From NCBI RefSeq assembly GCF_009711055.1, contig NZ_WMJY01000013.1, forward strand, positions 1-64,000: DNA of 64,000 bases, given 5' to 3'. Made by a program: the position numbers and the translations under genes. Shown piece after piece: positions 37,018-45,124 of this stretch. Source of the DNA: Myroides pelagicus. Lineage in GTDB: Bacteria > Bacteroidota > Bacteroidia > Flavobacteriales > Flavobacteriaceae. Positions within the stretch are counted from its first letter, which is position 1. Every line of letters begins with the position of its first letter. The notes beneath the pieces are model-generated. The model was given only the letters and a program-made list of their open reading frames with translations, did not search any database and was not told the DNA's origin.

Positions 37018-37046
37018 AAAAGCCCTCCATTCGGAGGGCTTTTCTT
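37018..37046 (+). terminator. Strong terminator of the surface-protein run
   Basis: AAAAGCCCTCC (37018-37028), loop ATTC, and GGAGGGCTTTT (37033-37043) form an 11-bp perfect stem with flanking A's and T's, 93 bp after the OmpA stop. The A-rich 5' side could let it work in both directions. Confidence 0.9.
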
Positions 37047-37120
37047 ATGGGTATAAGGGAGGTAATGCTAAATAAAATAAAGTGTTTTTATTTTTGGCAC
37101 GATTAATGTAATATAGCTTG

Positions 37121-37286
37121 TACAACAAAACAGGAAAGCCAAACAGTAGCCAATAACAAATGACTGTTTGAAATAGCTTAGCTATTTAATATTTAACAAA
37201 TTCTGCTTTCCAGCAAACAACAACAAACACCAATCTGATTACAGATTAAAGGCTATTTAACTCACTTAAATAGCCTTTTTTTTTCT
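37121..37286 (+). ncRNA. Putative freestanding structured small RNA
   Basis: Between the surface-run terminator and a minus-strand gene lies a 165-nt stretch full of perfect helices: P1 GGAAAGC/GCTTTCC (37133-37139 with 37205-37211) closing a junction with P2 CAAACAGT/ACTGTTTG (37140-37147, 37163-37170) and P3 AAATAGC/GCTATTT (37171-37177, 37181-37187); then P4 AATCTG/CAGATT (37232-37237, 37242-37247) and a 13-bp terminator stem (37248-37260 with 37266-37278) plus eight T's. A promoter-like TTTG (37093-37096) and TAGCTTG (37114-37120) lie just upstream with a 17-nt spacer. No open reading frame fits. Because the next gene is on the other strand, it cannot be a riboswitch for it. I do not recognise the family. 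Confidence 0.7.
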
Positions 37287-37427
37287 CTTTGAGTTTCCTT
37301 TTTGTTTTGATTGTGCTATGGTATTCTTACTTAAAGTATAGCTAAGAATGCCTATAAAGCTTAGCGATAAGTACTTTATAGGCATTTAACTAATAATAAT
37401 TAATATGTAGTATGAAATAGTGTTCGT

Positions 37428-38234
37428 TTATCGATCATTGGAATAATTAACTCCTCCTTCGTAGTTTAGTTTAAATGGACTCTCTGAAACGTTTGAACAA
37501 GTGACTTCTATTGTCGATTGATATACTTCTCGACTTAATTGTTTTTCTAAATGTATGGAGCTAGCCATGTCCATAACTGCAATTCCTTCTGTTTGTACAC
37601 TATCGGTTTCTGGATTGTATTTTCCTACGATTAGCATGGTTGGAGTACAGTTATCTACGGTCGGTAATACATATTGTGGCTCGTTTTTTTCTCCAGCGGT
37701 CGTCAGTGTTTCGAATATGTAAGAAATTATATACTGATGCTGGTCATTCATTGCCGATAGCAACCATTTGCCGTATGCGCTTTCTCCATCTTTGCGGTAG
37801 CCAGTAAACACTAATTCAATGTTGTCAATAGTATACTGATTATCTTTAAAGGTAAAGGTTCCATTGCCCTTAGCAGATACTTTTTTATCGACAGTGATAG
37901 TGACTTCATTACTGTCTTTACAATTTTCTTTTTTGGCGATGTATTTATATTCTCCTTCGGTAGTTGGCGTCCATGTATACGATTCTAATACATTTCCGTC
38001 TGCTGATGTAATTTTCGCGTCTGTGATTGTTACTCCTTCCTCATAGACCGTGAATTTGACTTCTTCTCCTACATATAAGACACTTTTATCACTTCTTAGA
38101 TCCAAATTAGCCTTTGTTTCGGGTTGTGGATCTACTACCTCTGGTGGCGTTGGATTAGAGTTGTCATCACTACTACAAGAAATCGTGAAGCTCGCTAAGG
38201 TAAATAATACAAATAATGTTAGTAGTTTTTTCAT
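37428..38234 (-). CDS. Ig-like lipoprotein of unknown function
   Basis: A lipoprotein signal (SFTISCSSDD, lipid-anchored Cys at about residue 20) precedes a Pro-rich spacer and an Ig/PKD-like beta-sandwich (about 42-120; LYVGEEVKFTVYEEGVTI, TPTTEGEYKYIAKKENC). The C-terminal 140 residues are beta-rich with three Cys and no recognised motif. It is a single-gene unit convergent with the structured RNA region. Outer-membrane or surface anchoring is likely from the CSSDD start; function is unknown. Confidence 0.8.
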   Translation of the reverse strand: MKKLLTLFVLFTLASFTISCSSDDNSNPTPPEVVDPQPETKANLDLRSDKSVLYVGEEVKFTVYEEGVTITDAKITSADGNVLESYTWTPTTEGEYKYIAKKENCKDSNEVTITVDKKVSAKGNGTFTFKDNQYTIDNIELVFTGYRKDGESAYGKWLLSAMNDQHQYIISYIFETLTTAGEKNEPQYVLPTVDNCTPTMLIVGKYNPETDSVQTEGIAVMDMASSIHLEKQLSREVYQSTIEVTCSNVSESPFKLNYEGGVNYSNDR

Positions 38235-38588
38235 AAATAGTATGTTTGTTGGTTGGTATAAAGCTAATATAGTGTATTGTTTTTATGTAAATTATTGATA
38301 ATACTTAGATTGTTTGAATTTATTATCTATTTATGTTGATTTGTTTGAATACTATTTAATGAAAGGTGTTTTTTTGTTCGTTAAGTTCTTTTTGTATTAG
38401 CAGAATGTTAAAGTAAATAGGGAAATAAAAGACTAAAAGGAGACTATAGGGGGGGTATGGAGCTAGAAATCTTCTTTTTTTTAATTGTAAAACTGTTAAA
38501 GGGGTTGTTATAGTTTATTAAAAAGGTAATCTATTGTAGAATAATGTCTATTTTTACTAGAAGAAAAATTAGAAAAAGTAAAAGTAGT
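38235..38588. other. Divergent promoter region between lipoprotein and ecotin
   Basis: This 354-bp AT-rich gap separates two divergently transcribed genes and must carry both promoters. Two TGTTAAAG words occur (near 38406 and 38495). A longer ecotin frame could begin at 38544, but its extra 15 residues precede a good signal peptide and look spurious. No hairpin or box could be assigned firmly. Confidence 0.4.
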
Positions 38589-39077
38589 ATGAAAAAAATT
38601 TTAGCAGTTTTAACTTTATTTGTGGCAGCCACTACAATGACTATGGGACAAACAATAAACAGATTAGACGCATCTATCTTTCCTAAACCAGAGAAAGGCT
38701 ACAAACAAGTATTAATTGAAGTTCCTCACTCGGACAATGACCACAACAAGAAGATAGAGTTTAGTATTGGTAAAGTCATCGAAGTGGACGGATGTAACAA
38801 ATATATGCTTGGTGGAACTTTGGAGAAAAAGGACTTAAAAGGATGGGGATATAGTTATTATGAGTTTGCTTCTCAGGGTGATGTTGCCTCAACGATGATG
38901 GCATGTCCTGATGTAGCAAAAAGAATGGAGTTTGTAAGTTCACAAGCTGAAGTAGTGAGATACAACGGAAAGCTTCCAATAGTTATTTATGTACCTGAGG
39001 ATTTTCAAGTACGCTTTAAAGTCTATAAAACAGACGGGGAAGAGTATTTTGCCAATGAAGTAAGACAAAAAAAATAG
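38589..39077 (+). CDS. eco: Ecotin, periplasmic serine protease inhibitor
   Basis: Clear ecotin: after a signal peptide (1-20, ending TMG) come FPKPEKGYKQVLIEVPH, VDGCNKYMLGG, LKGWGYSYYEF and the reactive loop STMMACPD, then RYNGKLPIVIYVPEDFQVRF. M103-M104 matches the P1-P1' pair of E. coli ecotin (STMMAC), which inhibits trypsin-, chymotrypsin- and elastase-type proteases. C87-type Cys in MMAC and the Cys in VDGC would form the conserved disulfide. The ATG at 38589 is preferred because it starts the signal peptide. A single-gene unit with its own terminator. A role against host or predator proteases is inferred from the family. Confidence 0.95.
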   Translation: MKKILAVLTLFVAATTMTMGQTINRLDASIFPKPEKGYKQVLIEVPHSDNDHNKKIEFSIGKVIEVDGCNKYMLGGTLEKKDLKGWGYSYYEFASQGDVASTMMACPDVAKRMEFVSSQAEVVRYNGKLPIVIYVPEDFQVRFKVYKTDGEEYFANEVRQKK

Positions 39078-39107
39078 GCACTTAATTATTTATATATTTG
39101 ATAAAAG

Positions 39108-39141
39108 TAGGTTAAACTGATGTTTAGCCTATTTTTTTTTT
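39108..39141 (+). terminator. Terminator of the ecotin gene
   Basis: TAGGTTAAAC (39108-39117) and GTTTAGCCTA (39122-39131) form a 10-bp stem with one G-U and a 4-nt loop, followed by nine or more T's. A classic intrinsic terminator 31 bp after the stop. Confidence 0.92.
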
Positions 39142-39240
39142 GTAATAAAGCTCGTGTTGTTAAATTTATTTAAATTCTCATTAGACAGTAGGCAATCGTA
39201 GATTTCTTATTTATATTTATACAAATAATAAAAATGAATT

Positions 39241-39702
39241 ATGAAAAGAAAAAGTGTATTAGTAGTGGCTGCATTAGCCTTATCTATCGGTTTTGTAAGT
39301 TGTAAAAACGATAAAAAAACAGATGCTGAAACAAAAGTAGAACAAGTAATAAAAGAAGAAATTGTGATAGATGATCACACATCTGAAAACGCGCTTGACT
39401 GGGCTGGTACTTACCAAGGAGTGCTTCCTTGTGCTGATTGTCCTGGTATCGAAACGACTATCGTATTAAATCAAGATGGTACTTTTTCTAAAGTGACTGT
39501 ATATCAAGAGAAAGCTGACGCTAAGTTTGAGGATAAAGGAGCGTTCACGTGGAATGACAAAGGAAGTATCGTTGTTTTGAAAACAGAAACAGGAGAGACT
39601 TCTCAATACCAAGTTGCGGAAGGAAGTATCTTAGCTTTAGATACTGCTGGTAATGTGATCGAAGGCGAATTAGCTGAGAATTATAGATTAGCGAAGAAAT
39701 AA
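39241..39702 (+). CDS. NlpE-like lipoprotein (copper/envelope-stress type)
   Basis: The lipoprotein signal ends GFVSC (Cys at about residue 21). The NlpE N-terminal fold follows with AGTYQGVLPCADCPGIETTI; the C-x-x-C pair is the conserved motif of NlpE. LNQDGTFSKVTVYQEK and FTWNDKGSIVVLK continue the small beta-barrel. At 153 aa it has only the N-terminal domain of E. coli NlpE. In enterobacteria NlpE signals surface contact and copper stress through Cpx; that system is not expected here, so the role is open. Confidence 0.85.
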   Translation: MKRKSVLVVAALALSIGFVSCKNDKKTDAETKVEQVIKEEIVIDDHTSENALDWAGTYQGVLPCADCPGIETTIVLNQDGTFSKVTVYQEKADAKFEDKGAFTWNDKGSIVVLKTETGETSQYQVAEGSILALDTAGNVIEGELAENYRLAKK

Positions 39703-39714
39703 TCTATTGAAGTG

Positions 39715-39757
39715 ATAAAGAGAGAGGCTACCTGATTCAGGTAGCCTCTCTCTTTAT
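39715..39757. terminator. Bidirectional terminator between convergent genes
   Basis: A 21-bp perfect inverted repeat (39715-39735 against 39737-39757) with core GGCTACCTGATTCAGGTAGCC. It ends the NlpE-like gene and lies 94 bp beyond the end of the minus-strand DUF2853 gene. Confidence 0.85.
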
Positions 39758-39850
39758 ATTCACCACTTTACTCTACGGCTTGTATATAATAAGATAGAGC
39801 TACAAACCAGTAGTTTATAGCTCTATGTATTAAATATAGAAAAATCACTC

Positions 39851-40195
39851 TTATTTATTGTAAACACTTTCTTTTTTGAAGTGAACAGTCAATAGATAAT
39901 AAATAACAGCTCTGTATTTATTTCTGTTTGATTGTCCATACTGATCCATTACTTTAGCAATTGCCTGGTCTAATTTAGGACCGTCTTGTAAACCTAATTT
40001 CTTGATTAAGAAATTGTTTTTAACCGTTGCCAACTCAGTTTCAGAAGTACCAGCTACTGTCGAAGAATCCTTGTTGTAGATAGAAGGACCACATCCAATA
40101 GTTACTTTTTCTAGTAAATCCATGTTTGGAGTTACACCGCATTTATCTTTTAAATCTGCAGCGTACTTTTCGATAAGTTCAGCTCTTTTACTCAT
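39851..40195 (-). CDS. DUF2853 family protein
   Basis: A 114-aa cytosolic helical protein with the family's full-length pattern: YAADLKDKCGVTPNMDLLEK, CGPSIYNKDSSTVA, TVKNNFLIKKLGL and YRAVIYYLLTVHF. The function is unknown. It is monocistronic, with a 78-bp gap to the end of menD upstream on the same strand. Confidence 0.88.
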   Translation of the reverse strand: MSKRAELIEKYAADLKDKCGVTPNMDLLEKVTIGCGPSIYNKDSSTVAGTSETELATVKNNFLIKKLGLQDGPKLDQAIAKVMDQYGQSNRNKYRAVIYYLLTVHFKKESVYNK

Positions 40196-40273
40196 AGTTA
40201 TTTTGTTTATTTTTTTTTATAGGTACAATATACTCAAAATATTTGTAACTCAAAAAACAAAAAAAGGTGTTTT

Positions 40274-41926
40274 TTACATATTGCGAAAGTAATTACGCAA
40301 TACTTGATCATTTACCTCAGTAGGTGTACTAATTTCTAAGATAGAAGGTTTTTTGTTTTGTGACCAAAAACTAGGAAGCACACTCTTTAGGTCTGCTAGA
40401 TTATCTACAGTAGTATAGGCATAATTATACATCTTAGCTAAGTGCTGGGCGGTCAGCTGATGTGTCGTCTCAAAATAGGTATTGAACACTGGTGTCTGTT
40501 TATGTCCTGGCAAAATACGGAAGATACCTCCTCCTTTGTTGTTTAACAAAATGATCTTAAAGTTTGTTGGTGTATAAGCATTCCAAAGGGCGTTACTATC
40601 ATATAGAAAGCTAATGTCTCCTGTGATTAGTACCGTAGGGCGATCACTACCTACTGCTGCCCCAATTGCTGTTGAAGTACTTCCGTCAATACCGCTGGTC
40701 CCGCGATTACAGAATACCACGATACTAGGATCGATAGGTACTAGCTGAGCGTAGCGTATTGCTGAGCTATTGCTGATTTGCAATTGGGAGTTTTTTGGAA
40801 GTGTTTGCATCAGGCATTCAAATACTTGCAAGTCACTATATGGAATTTGTTGCATATAGGCTAGATGCTTCTCTTGTCTTTGTTTAGCAATAGAATAGGC
40901 CCAGGATTGATACTTACTAGGGGTAAGGCTCACACGTTCTAGTAGGCTTTGAAAGAAGCGCGCTGGTGTATCAATAATTTTGTGGCTCAAAGCATCAAAA
41001 GTATCATAGTGTCTCTGCAAGTCGATGTGCCAATGTTCACTAGGTTTATACTTGCGCAGGCAAGCTTTGATGCGCTTACTCACCACCATTCCTCCAAAGG
41101 TGATTAGAATATCAGGGGCAAAGGCCTTGAAATCCTCTTCTGAAAAGGTGGTAATCACCCGGTCGATGTGCTCGATAAATTTAGGGTGGTGTAAGTTAGA
41201 GGTTGTCTCGGTTAGTACGACCACTGATGGGTCAATAGCTAGACGCTCCAAGATTATTTGACTTAAGCTATGGGGAGTATTAACACCGACTAAGATTAGT
41301 TTTTTCTGTGCTTGATTCCAAGTGTTTACATAGTGGTCATAGTCTATAGCTTCAATGTTTTTTTCTTGGTATGTGGCTATTTGTGGGGTTGTTGTTAGTT
41401 GCTCTACGGTGTTGTACAGTGGCTCTTCAAAAGGAGCGTTTATGTGTACAGGACCTCTCTTAGCTTTTGCCGTATGTATAGCTTTATTGATAAGTGTATC
41501 ATTGACTAGAGATGCCTGTTCGGTTAGATTGGCACTCAGTAGTATGTGATTGGCATAAACATCTTTTTGACGAATAGTTTGCCCATCTCCAATATCTATT
41601 TTATAGCTTGGACGATCAGCCGAAATAACCACTAGGGGTATTTCACTGTAGAATGCTTCTGCTACGGCAGGGTAATAATTTAGTAGGGCAGAACCTGAAG
41701 TACAGACTATAGCTGTGGGTTCATTGGTTTGCTGAGCGATACCCATTGCAAAAAAGGCAGCACAACGCTCGTCGGCTATACTGTAACACATAAAAAAAGG
41801 ATCACTAGCAAACCCTATAGTTAATGGGGCATTGCGTGATCCTGGTGAGATGATAATATGTTTAAGATTGTTTGCTTTACAGATTTGAATAATACTTTGC
41901 GCTAATTGTATTTCTGGATAAGTCAT
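40274..41926 (-). CDS. menD: MenD, SEPHCHC synthase of menaquinone biosynthesis
   Basis: The 550-aa thiamine-diphosphate enzyme condenses isochorismate with 2-oxoglutarate to give 2-succinyl-5-enolpyruvyl-6-hydroxy-3-cyclohexene-1-carboxylate. Seen: IISPGSRNAPLTIGFA near residue 23 (MenD-specific SPGSRNAPL), the DERCAAFFAMG region carrying the conserved Glu and the diphosphate-binding block GDISFLYDSNALWN followed by LLNNKGGGIFRIL. Length and domain order (N-terminal PYR, central, C-terminal PP) are normal. The other men genes are not in the window, so it stands alone here. Confidence 0.96.
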   Translation of the reverse strand: MTYPEIQLAQSIIQICKANNLKHIIISPGSRNAPLTIGFASDPFFMCYSIADERCAAFFAMGIAQQTNEPTAIVCTSGSALLNYYPAVAEAFYSEIPLVVISADRPSYKIDIGDGQTIRQKDVYANHILLSANLTEQASLVNDTLINKAIHTAKAKRGPVHINAPFEEPLYNTVEQLTTTPQIATYQEKNIEAIDYDHYVNTWNQAQKKLILVGVNTPHSLSQIILERLAIDPSVVVLTETTSNLHHPKFIEHIDRVITTFSEEDFKAFAPDILITFGGMVVSKRIKACLRKYKPSEHWHIDLQRHYDTFDALSHKIIDTPARFFQSLLERVSLTPSKYQSWAYSIAKQRQEKHLAYMQQIPYSDLQVFECLMQTLPKNSQLQISNSSAIRYAQLVPIDPSIVVFCNRGTSGIDGSTSTAIGAAVGSDRPTVLITGDISFLYDSNALWNAYTPTNFKIILLNNKGGGIFRILPGHKQTPVFNTYFETTHQLTAQHLAKMYNYAYTTVDNLADLKSVLPSFWSQNKKPSILEISTPTEVNDQVLRNYFRNM

Positions 41927-41976
41927 AATAGAAAACTAAAGCTCAAATATACAAACAAACTAAGCAATTTCTCTGT

Positions 41977-42573
41977 TTATTCTGCGGTAATTTTGTTTTT
42001 GATCCAGTCTTTAATCTCAGGATCTGTAGGTAATATACGAGGATTGATAACTGCCTGTAAATGCCCCTTTTCATCGATTAGGTACTTTTGAAAGTTCCAT
42101 TCCACGGTACTATCGATAAAGCCATTTTGACTTTTTTGAGTAAGGAAAGCATAGATCGGTGCGATATCATCTCCTTTTACAGATATTTTTTCCATCATCG
42201 GGAAAGTTACCCCATAGTTTGCTTGGCAAAAAGTTGCAATTTCTTGGTTTGTACCTGGTTCTTGAGCGCCAAAATTATTGGCAGGGAACCCAACGATAAT
42301 GAAGTCCTCTGCTCCAAATTCGTCATATATGCTTTGTAGTTGTTTGTATTGAGGGGTAAGACCACATTCTGATGCTGTGTTGACAATCAAGATTTTTTTA
42401 CCTTTTAAAGTGGCAAAGTCAAATTCATCTCCATTGATATCCTTTACTTTAAACTGATAAATGGTTTTATCCTTTTTTTGTTTGTTCATAATTTCGGTGT
42501 TTATATTGGGTGTTATTGATGCAAATGATGCACCACTGATTAGTAAGCTCGCTATTAGTACTATTTTTCTCAT
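41977..42573 (-). CDS. Glutathione peroxidase family protein (thiol peroxidase), exported
   Basis: The ATG at 42573 is chosen because it begins a signal peptide (MRKIVLIASLLISGASFA); an in-frame start 30 bp upstream adds only polar residues. The GPx fold shows NTASECGLTPQY with peroxidatic C71, GFPANNFGAQEPG (96-108) and VEWNFQKYLI with Trp and Asn. In most family members the second block is FPCNQF; here the resolving-type Cys is Ala99 and the catalytic Gln is Asn101. The enzyme may therefore use a different resolving partner. It likely reduces hydroperoxides in the periplasm. Confidence 0.88.
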   Translation of the reverse strand: MRKIVLIASLLISGASFASITPNINTEIMNKQKKDKTIYQFKVKDINGDEFDFATLKGKKILIVNTASECGLTPQYKQLQSIYDEFGAEDFIIVGFPANNFGAQEPGTNQEIATFCQANYGVTFPMMEKISVKGDDIAPIYAFLTQKSQNGFIDSTVEWNFQKYLIDEKGHLQAVINPRILPTDPEIKDWIKNKITAE

Positions 42574-42812
42574 CTTGTTGTTTGTTTTATAGGCAATATA
42601 CAAATTATGGCTTTACCTAGGCTAATATTTAACGTATTTTGACCTGGATTATTGTACTGATAAAAGGAGTAATATGTTTTTTGTACTTTGTTTTAACCCT
42701 TCTATTTTCTTGAAACAGTAGCTGTTTGATCCTCAGGTAGGTAGTTATTTTTTGGCATTGGGAAAAAGTGTGGTTTTGTTATTTGTCAAAATAACTAGGC
42801 GCTGATTGTAAA

Positions 42813-43656
42813 TTAAACAATCAAAGAGACCTGTGTATATTTACCTGCAACCGAAGAAATGGTTAGCTCTGCTTCTATGTGATCTGCTCTTTCGTGCATA
42901 TTCTGTATGCCAATACCCTTATAAAGTTGATTTTTTTGTATGCCCTTGCCATTGTCGCTTACCTTAAAGAGGATTTGATCGTGATAAGATTTAATGCTTA
43001 CCTCACACTTATTGGCTTGTGCGTGTTTGTTTACATTTTGTAAGGCTTCCTGTAAGATGTGATAGATATTTGCTTTTTGTTGAATGCTAAGGTCGCTCAG
43101 GGGTAAGTCTTTGTCTATCTGTAGGGTGAATTTTGTATTGTGAGGGTTTATTTGTCGCTCGACAAGATCGCTGAGCAGTTGTTCGAACCCATTATTGACA
43201 ATATTATTTTTGACCAAAGAATGGGATATACCGCGCACTGTAGCTTCTAGATTACTCAATTCGTTGACTAAGGATTGTTTCATCTGTTGATCTTCAACTT
43301 GTAGTTGTTGTACGTTAAATCGCAGGGCAAAGACACTATTGACCACACTGTCGTGTAAGTCTTTGGATATGCGTAGGCGTTCTTGAACAATAGCCTTGTG
43401 TTCGATGGCATTGTTTTCTATTAAGAGATTGAGGATTTGCTCGTTTTTTTGTCTGTTAGCACTGTTGATTAACAAGGCTTTAACTGCTGACTGATGGAGT
43501 CTCTGTTGTCATGGTATAGGCGTATGGTATAGAGGTTGTCTAAATCTACTTGATGGGTATGTTCTACAGATTGACAGCTAATAGCACTCAATCCTAATAG
43601 ATTAAGGGCAAAAAAATAAATAGTATAGCGGATTGTCTTTGCATCAAATCAAGCAT
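42813..43656 (-). pseudogene. Decayed sensor histidine kinase (NarX/LytS-like, HisKA_3)
   Basis: An intact C-terminal part (42813-43475) has QERLRISKDLHDSVVNSVFA with the HisKA_3 phospho-His, then an ATPase domain with QEALQNVNKHAQANK (N box), SDNGKGI and GIGIQNMHERA. Upstream, frame changes mark decay. Starting at the minus-strand ATG 43656, a signal sequence runs into a stop, but adding one base to the 7-A run (43610-43616) restores a lipoprotein-like N-terminus, LLGLSAISCQS, continuing to LYHDNRDSISQQLKPC and a stop. The expected sensor repeats and membrane segment are missing, so an internal deletion is likely. No response regulator is adjacent. Confidence 0.65.
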
Positions 43657-43807
43657 CTTTAGTTTGGTAATGGGCAAAGGTAGTACGAATTATTGTTTTA
43701 AAGAAATGCGACTTTATTTCTTAACAGCTGTTATTGTGATTGATAGTGTATTGATACTTTTTTAAAAATTAATCGATTACTTAGTTAGGCTATACTAGTA
43801 AAACTTA

Positions 43808-43815
43808 TAACTTTG
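43808..43815 (+). promoter_or_regulatory. -7 promoter box TAACTTTG upstream of pheA
   Basis: Exact match to the flavobacterial -7 consensus TAnnTTTG, 33 bp before the pheA ATG. The -33 box is weak (TTAG at 43781-43784, 23-nt spacing). Confidence 0.5.
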
Positions 43816-43848
43816 ATAGTCTGTTTTAACGCCAAATAACGATAAAAG

Positions 43849-44700
43849 ATGAAATCGGTAATTATTCAAGGAATCAAAGGTTCGTTTCACCACGAAGCCG
43901 TAACGAGATTCTTTAAAGATCAAGAGGTGGACATCGTTGATAGTCCTACTTTCAATTCACTGGTCAGACAAGTGGTCAATCACTCGGTTGATTACGGGAT
44001 GATGGCTATCGAAAACTCTATTGCGGGCTCTATATTGCCCAATTATTCATTGATGACCAAAAACAAACTGTATATCGGTGGGGAAATAGCACTGCCTATC
44101 AAGCACAACCTTTTGGCACTCAAAGGACAAACATTAGAGGATATTCACCAGGTTCGCACGCATCCCATGGCACTGTTGCAGTGTGAAAACTTTTTGGACA
44201 ATTACGAGCATTGGCAGCGCTTAGCGATGGATGATACTGCGACTTGTGCGCGCAATATTCAAGACAAACAAATGCACGGTGTGGCTTCGATTGGGTCTAA
44301 ATTGGCCGCTCAGATGTATGATCTAGAGATATTAGCTGAGGATATACACGATGTGTATGACAATTATACGCGATTTTATCTAGTGGGAACCAAGCCAATA
44401 CAGGTGAAGGGGTTTAATAAAGCGACGCTTTACTTCTATACAGATCACAAAAAGGGTAGACTCAGTAAGGTCTTGGAGATATTAGCTTCTCACGAGCTCA
44501 ATTTAACTAAAATACAGTCAGTACCTTTGTCAGGTAGTGTATTTGAGTACTCGTTTCACGTGAATGTCGTACTTGTCAACGAGAATTATGATTTGTATTA
44601 CAAAGCATTAGAAGAATTAAAACAAGCTACACAATACCTTGTGGTACTCGGGGAATATATTGAGGATAAACGCCCTGTCTATAAGGAACAGGAGCAATAA
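43849..44700 (+). CDS. pheA: Prephenate dehydratase (phenylalanine biosynthesis)
   Basis: The 283-aa enzyme converts prephenate to phenylpyruvate. The catalytic domain (1-185) shows GIKGSFHHEAV, MMAIENSIAGSI and, at its end, NYTRFYLVG with the essential T-R-F motif. A C-terminal ACT domain (about 195-270; RLSKVLEILASHELNLTKIQ and ESRP-equivalent SVPLSGSVFEYSF) would sense phenylalanine. There is no chorismate mutase domain, so it is the monofunctional type. It is followed by a 13-bp stem hairpin and appears monocistronic. Confidence 0.95.
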   Translation: MKSVIIQGIKGSFHHEAVTRFFKDQEVDIVDSPTFNSLVRQVVNHSVDYGMMAIENSIAGSILPNYSLMTKNKLYIGGEIALPIKHNLLALKGQTLEDIHQVRTHPMALLQCENFLDNYEHWQRLAMDDTATCARNIQDKQMHGVASIGSKLAAQMYDLEILAEDIHDVYDNYTRFYLVGTKPIQVKGFNKATLYFYTDHKKGRLSKVLEILASHELNLTKIQSVPLSGSVFEYSFHVNVVLVNENYDLYYKALEELKQATQYLVVLGEYIEDKRPVYKEQEQ

Positions 44701-44718
44701 AACTCTTTAATAAGAATT

Positions 44719-44757
44719 ACAAAGGGCTACTTTTATTTTTGGATAGTAGCCCTTTGT
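44719..44757 (+). terminator. Hairpin terminator after pheA
   Basis: ACAAAGGGCTACT (44719-44731) pairs perfectly with AGTAGCCCTTTGT (44745-44757) around a 13-nt T-rich loop, 19 bp after the stop. The trailing T-run is weak. Confidence 0.75.
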
Positions 44758-45124
44758 GTTAAGCCTTGGTTAAGTTCTAATTATGCTTTTTCTGTGCTTT
44801 AAGGGAGTGTGGTTTTTGAAAGATAAGCGGGTGTTTATCTTAGCTAATCACGTGTGTTTTTATTTCAATTTTAGTTGGGTATCCACTCCATGGTTTATTA
44901 GCGTATCCCTTGATAGCTAAGGCGGTGTATCGCTTTGCGGTGATTAAGTGTCTTTTCTTTTCCTATGGAGGGTTCTAAGAATAATAGTCGTTGCTGTTAG
45001 GTGGTTTTTGCGCTGTTTTTTAACAGTAGTTACTAGGGGGTGTTAATCTTTCAAACTTAACTTTCACTTGATGTATAGGGATTTATTTGGCAGTAGATTG
45101 CCAAAAAATTTCAAAACATCAGTT
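44758..45124. other. Intergenic region upstream of the hybrid regulator
   Basis: This 367-bp stretch has no gene and no clear repeat. An in-frame ATG at 45068 precedes the chosen start by 57 bp, but the extra residues are polar and come before a good signal peptide. No promoter box was assigned. Confidence 0.4.
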
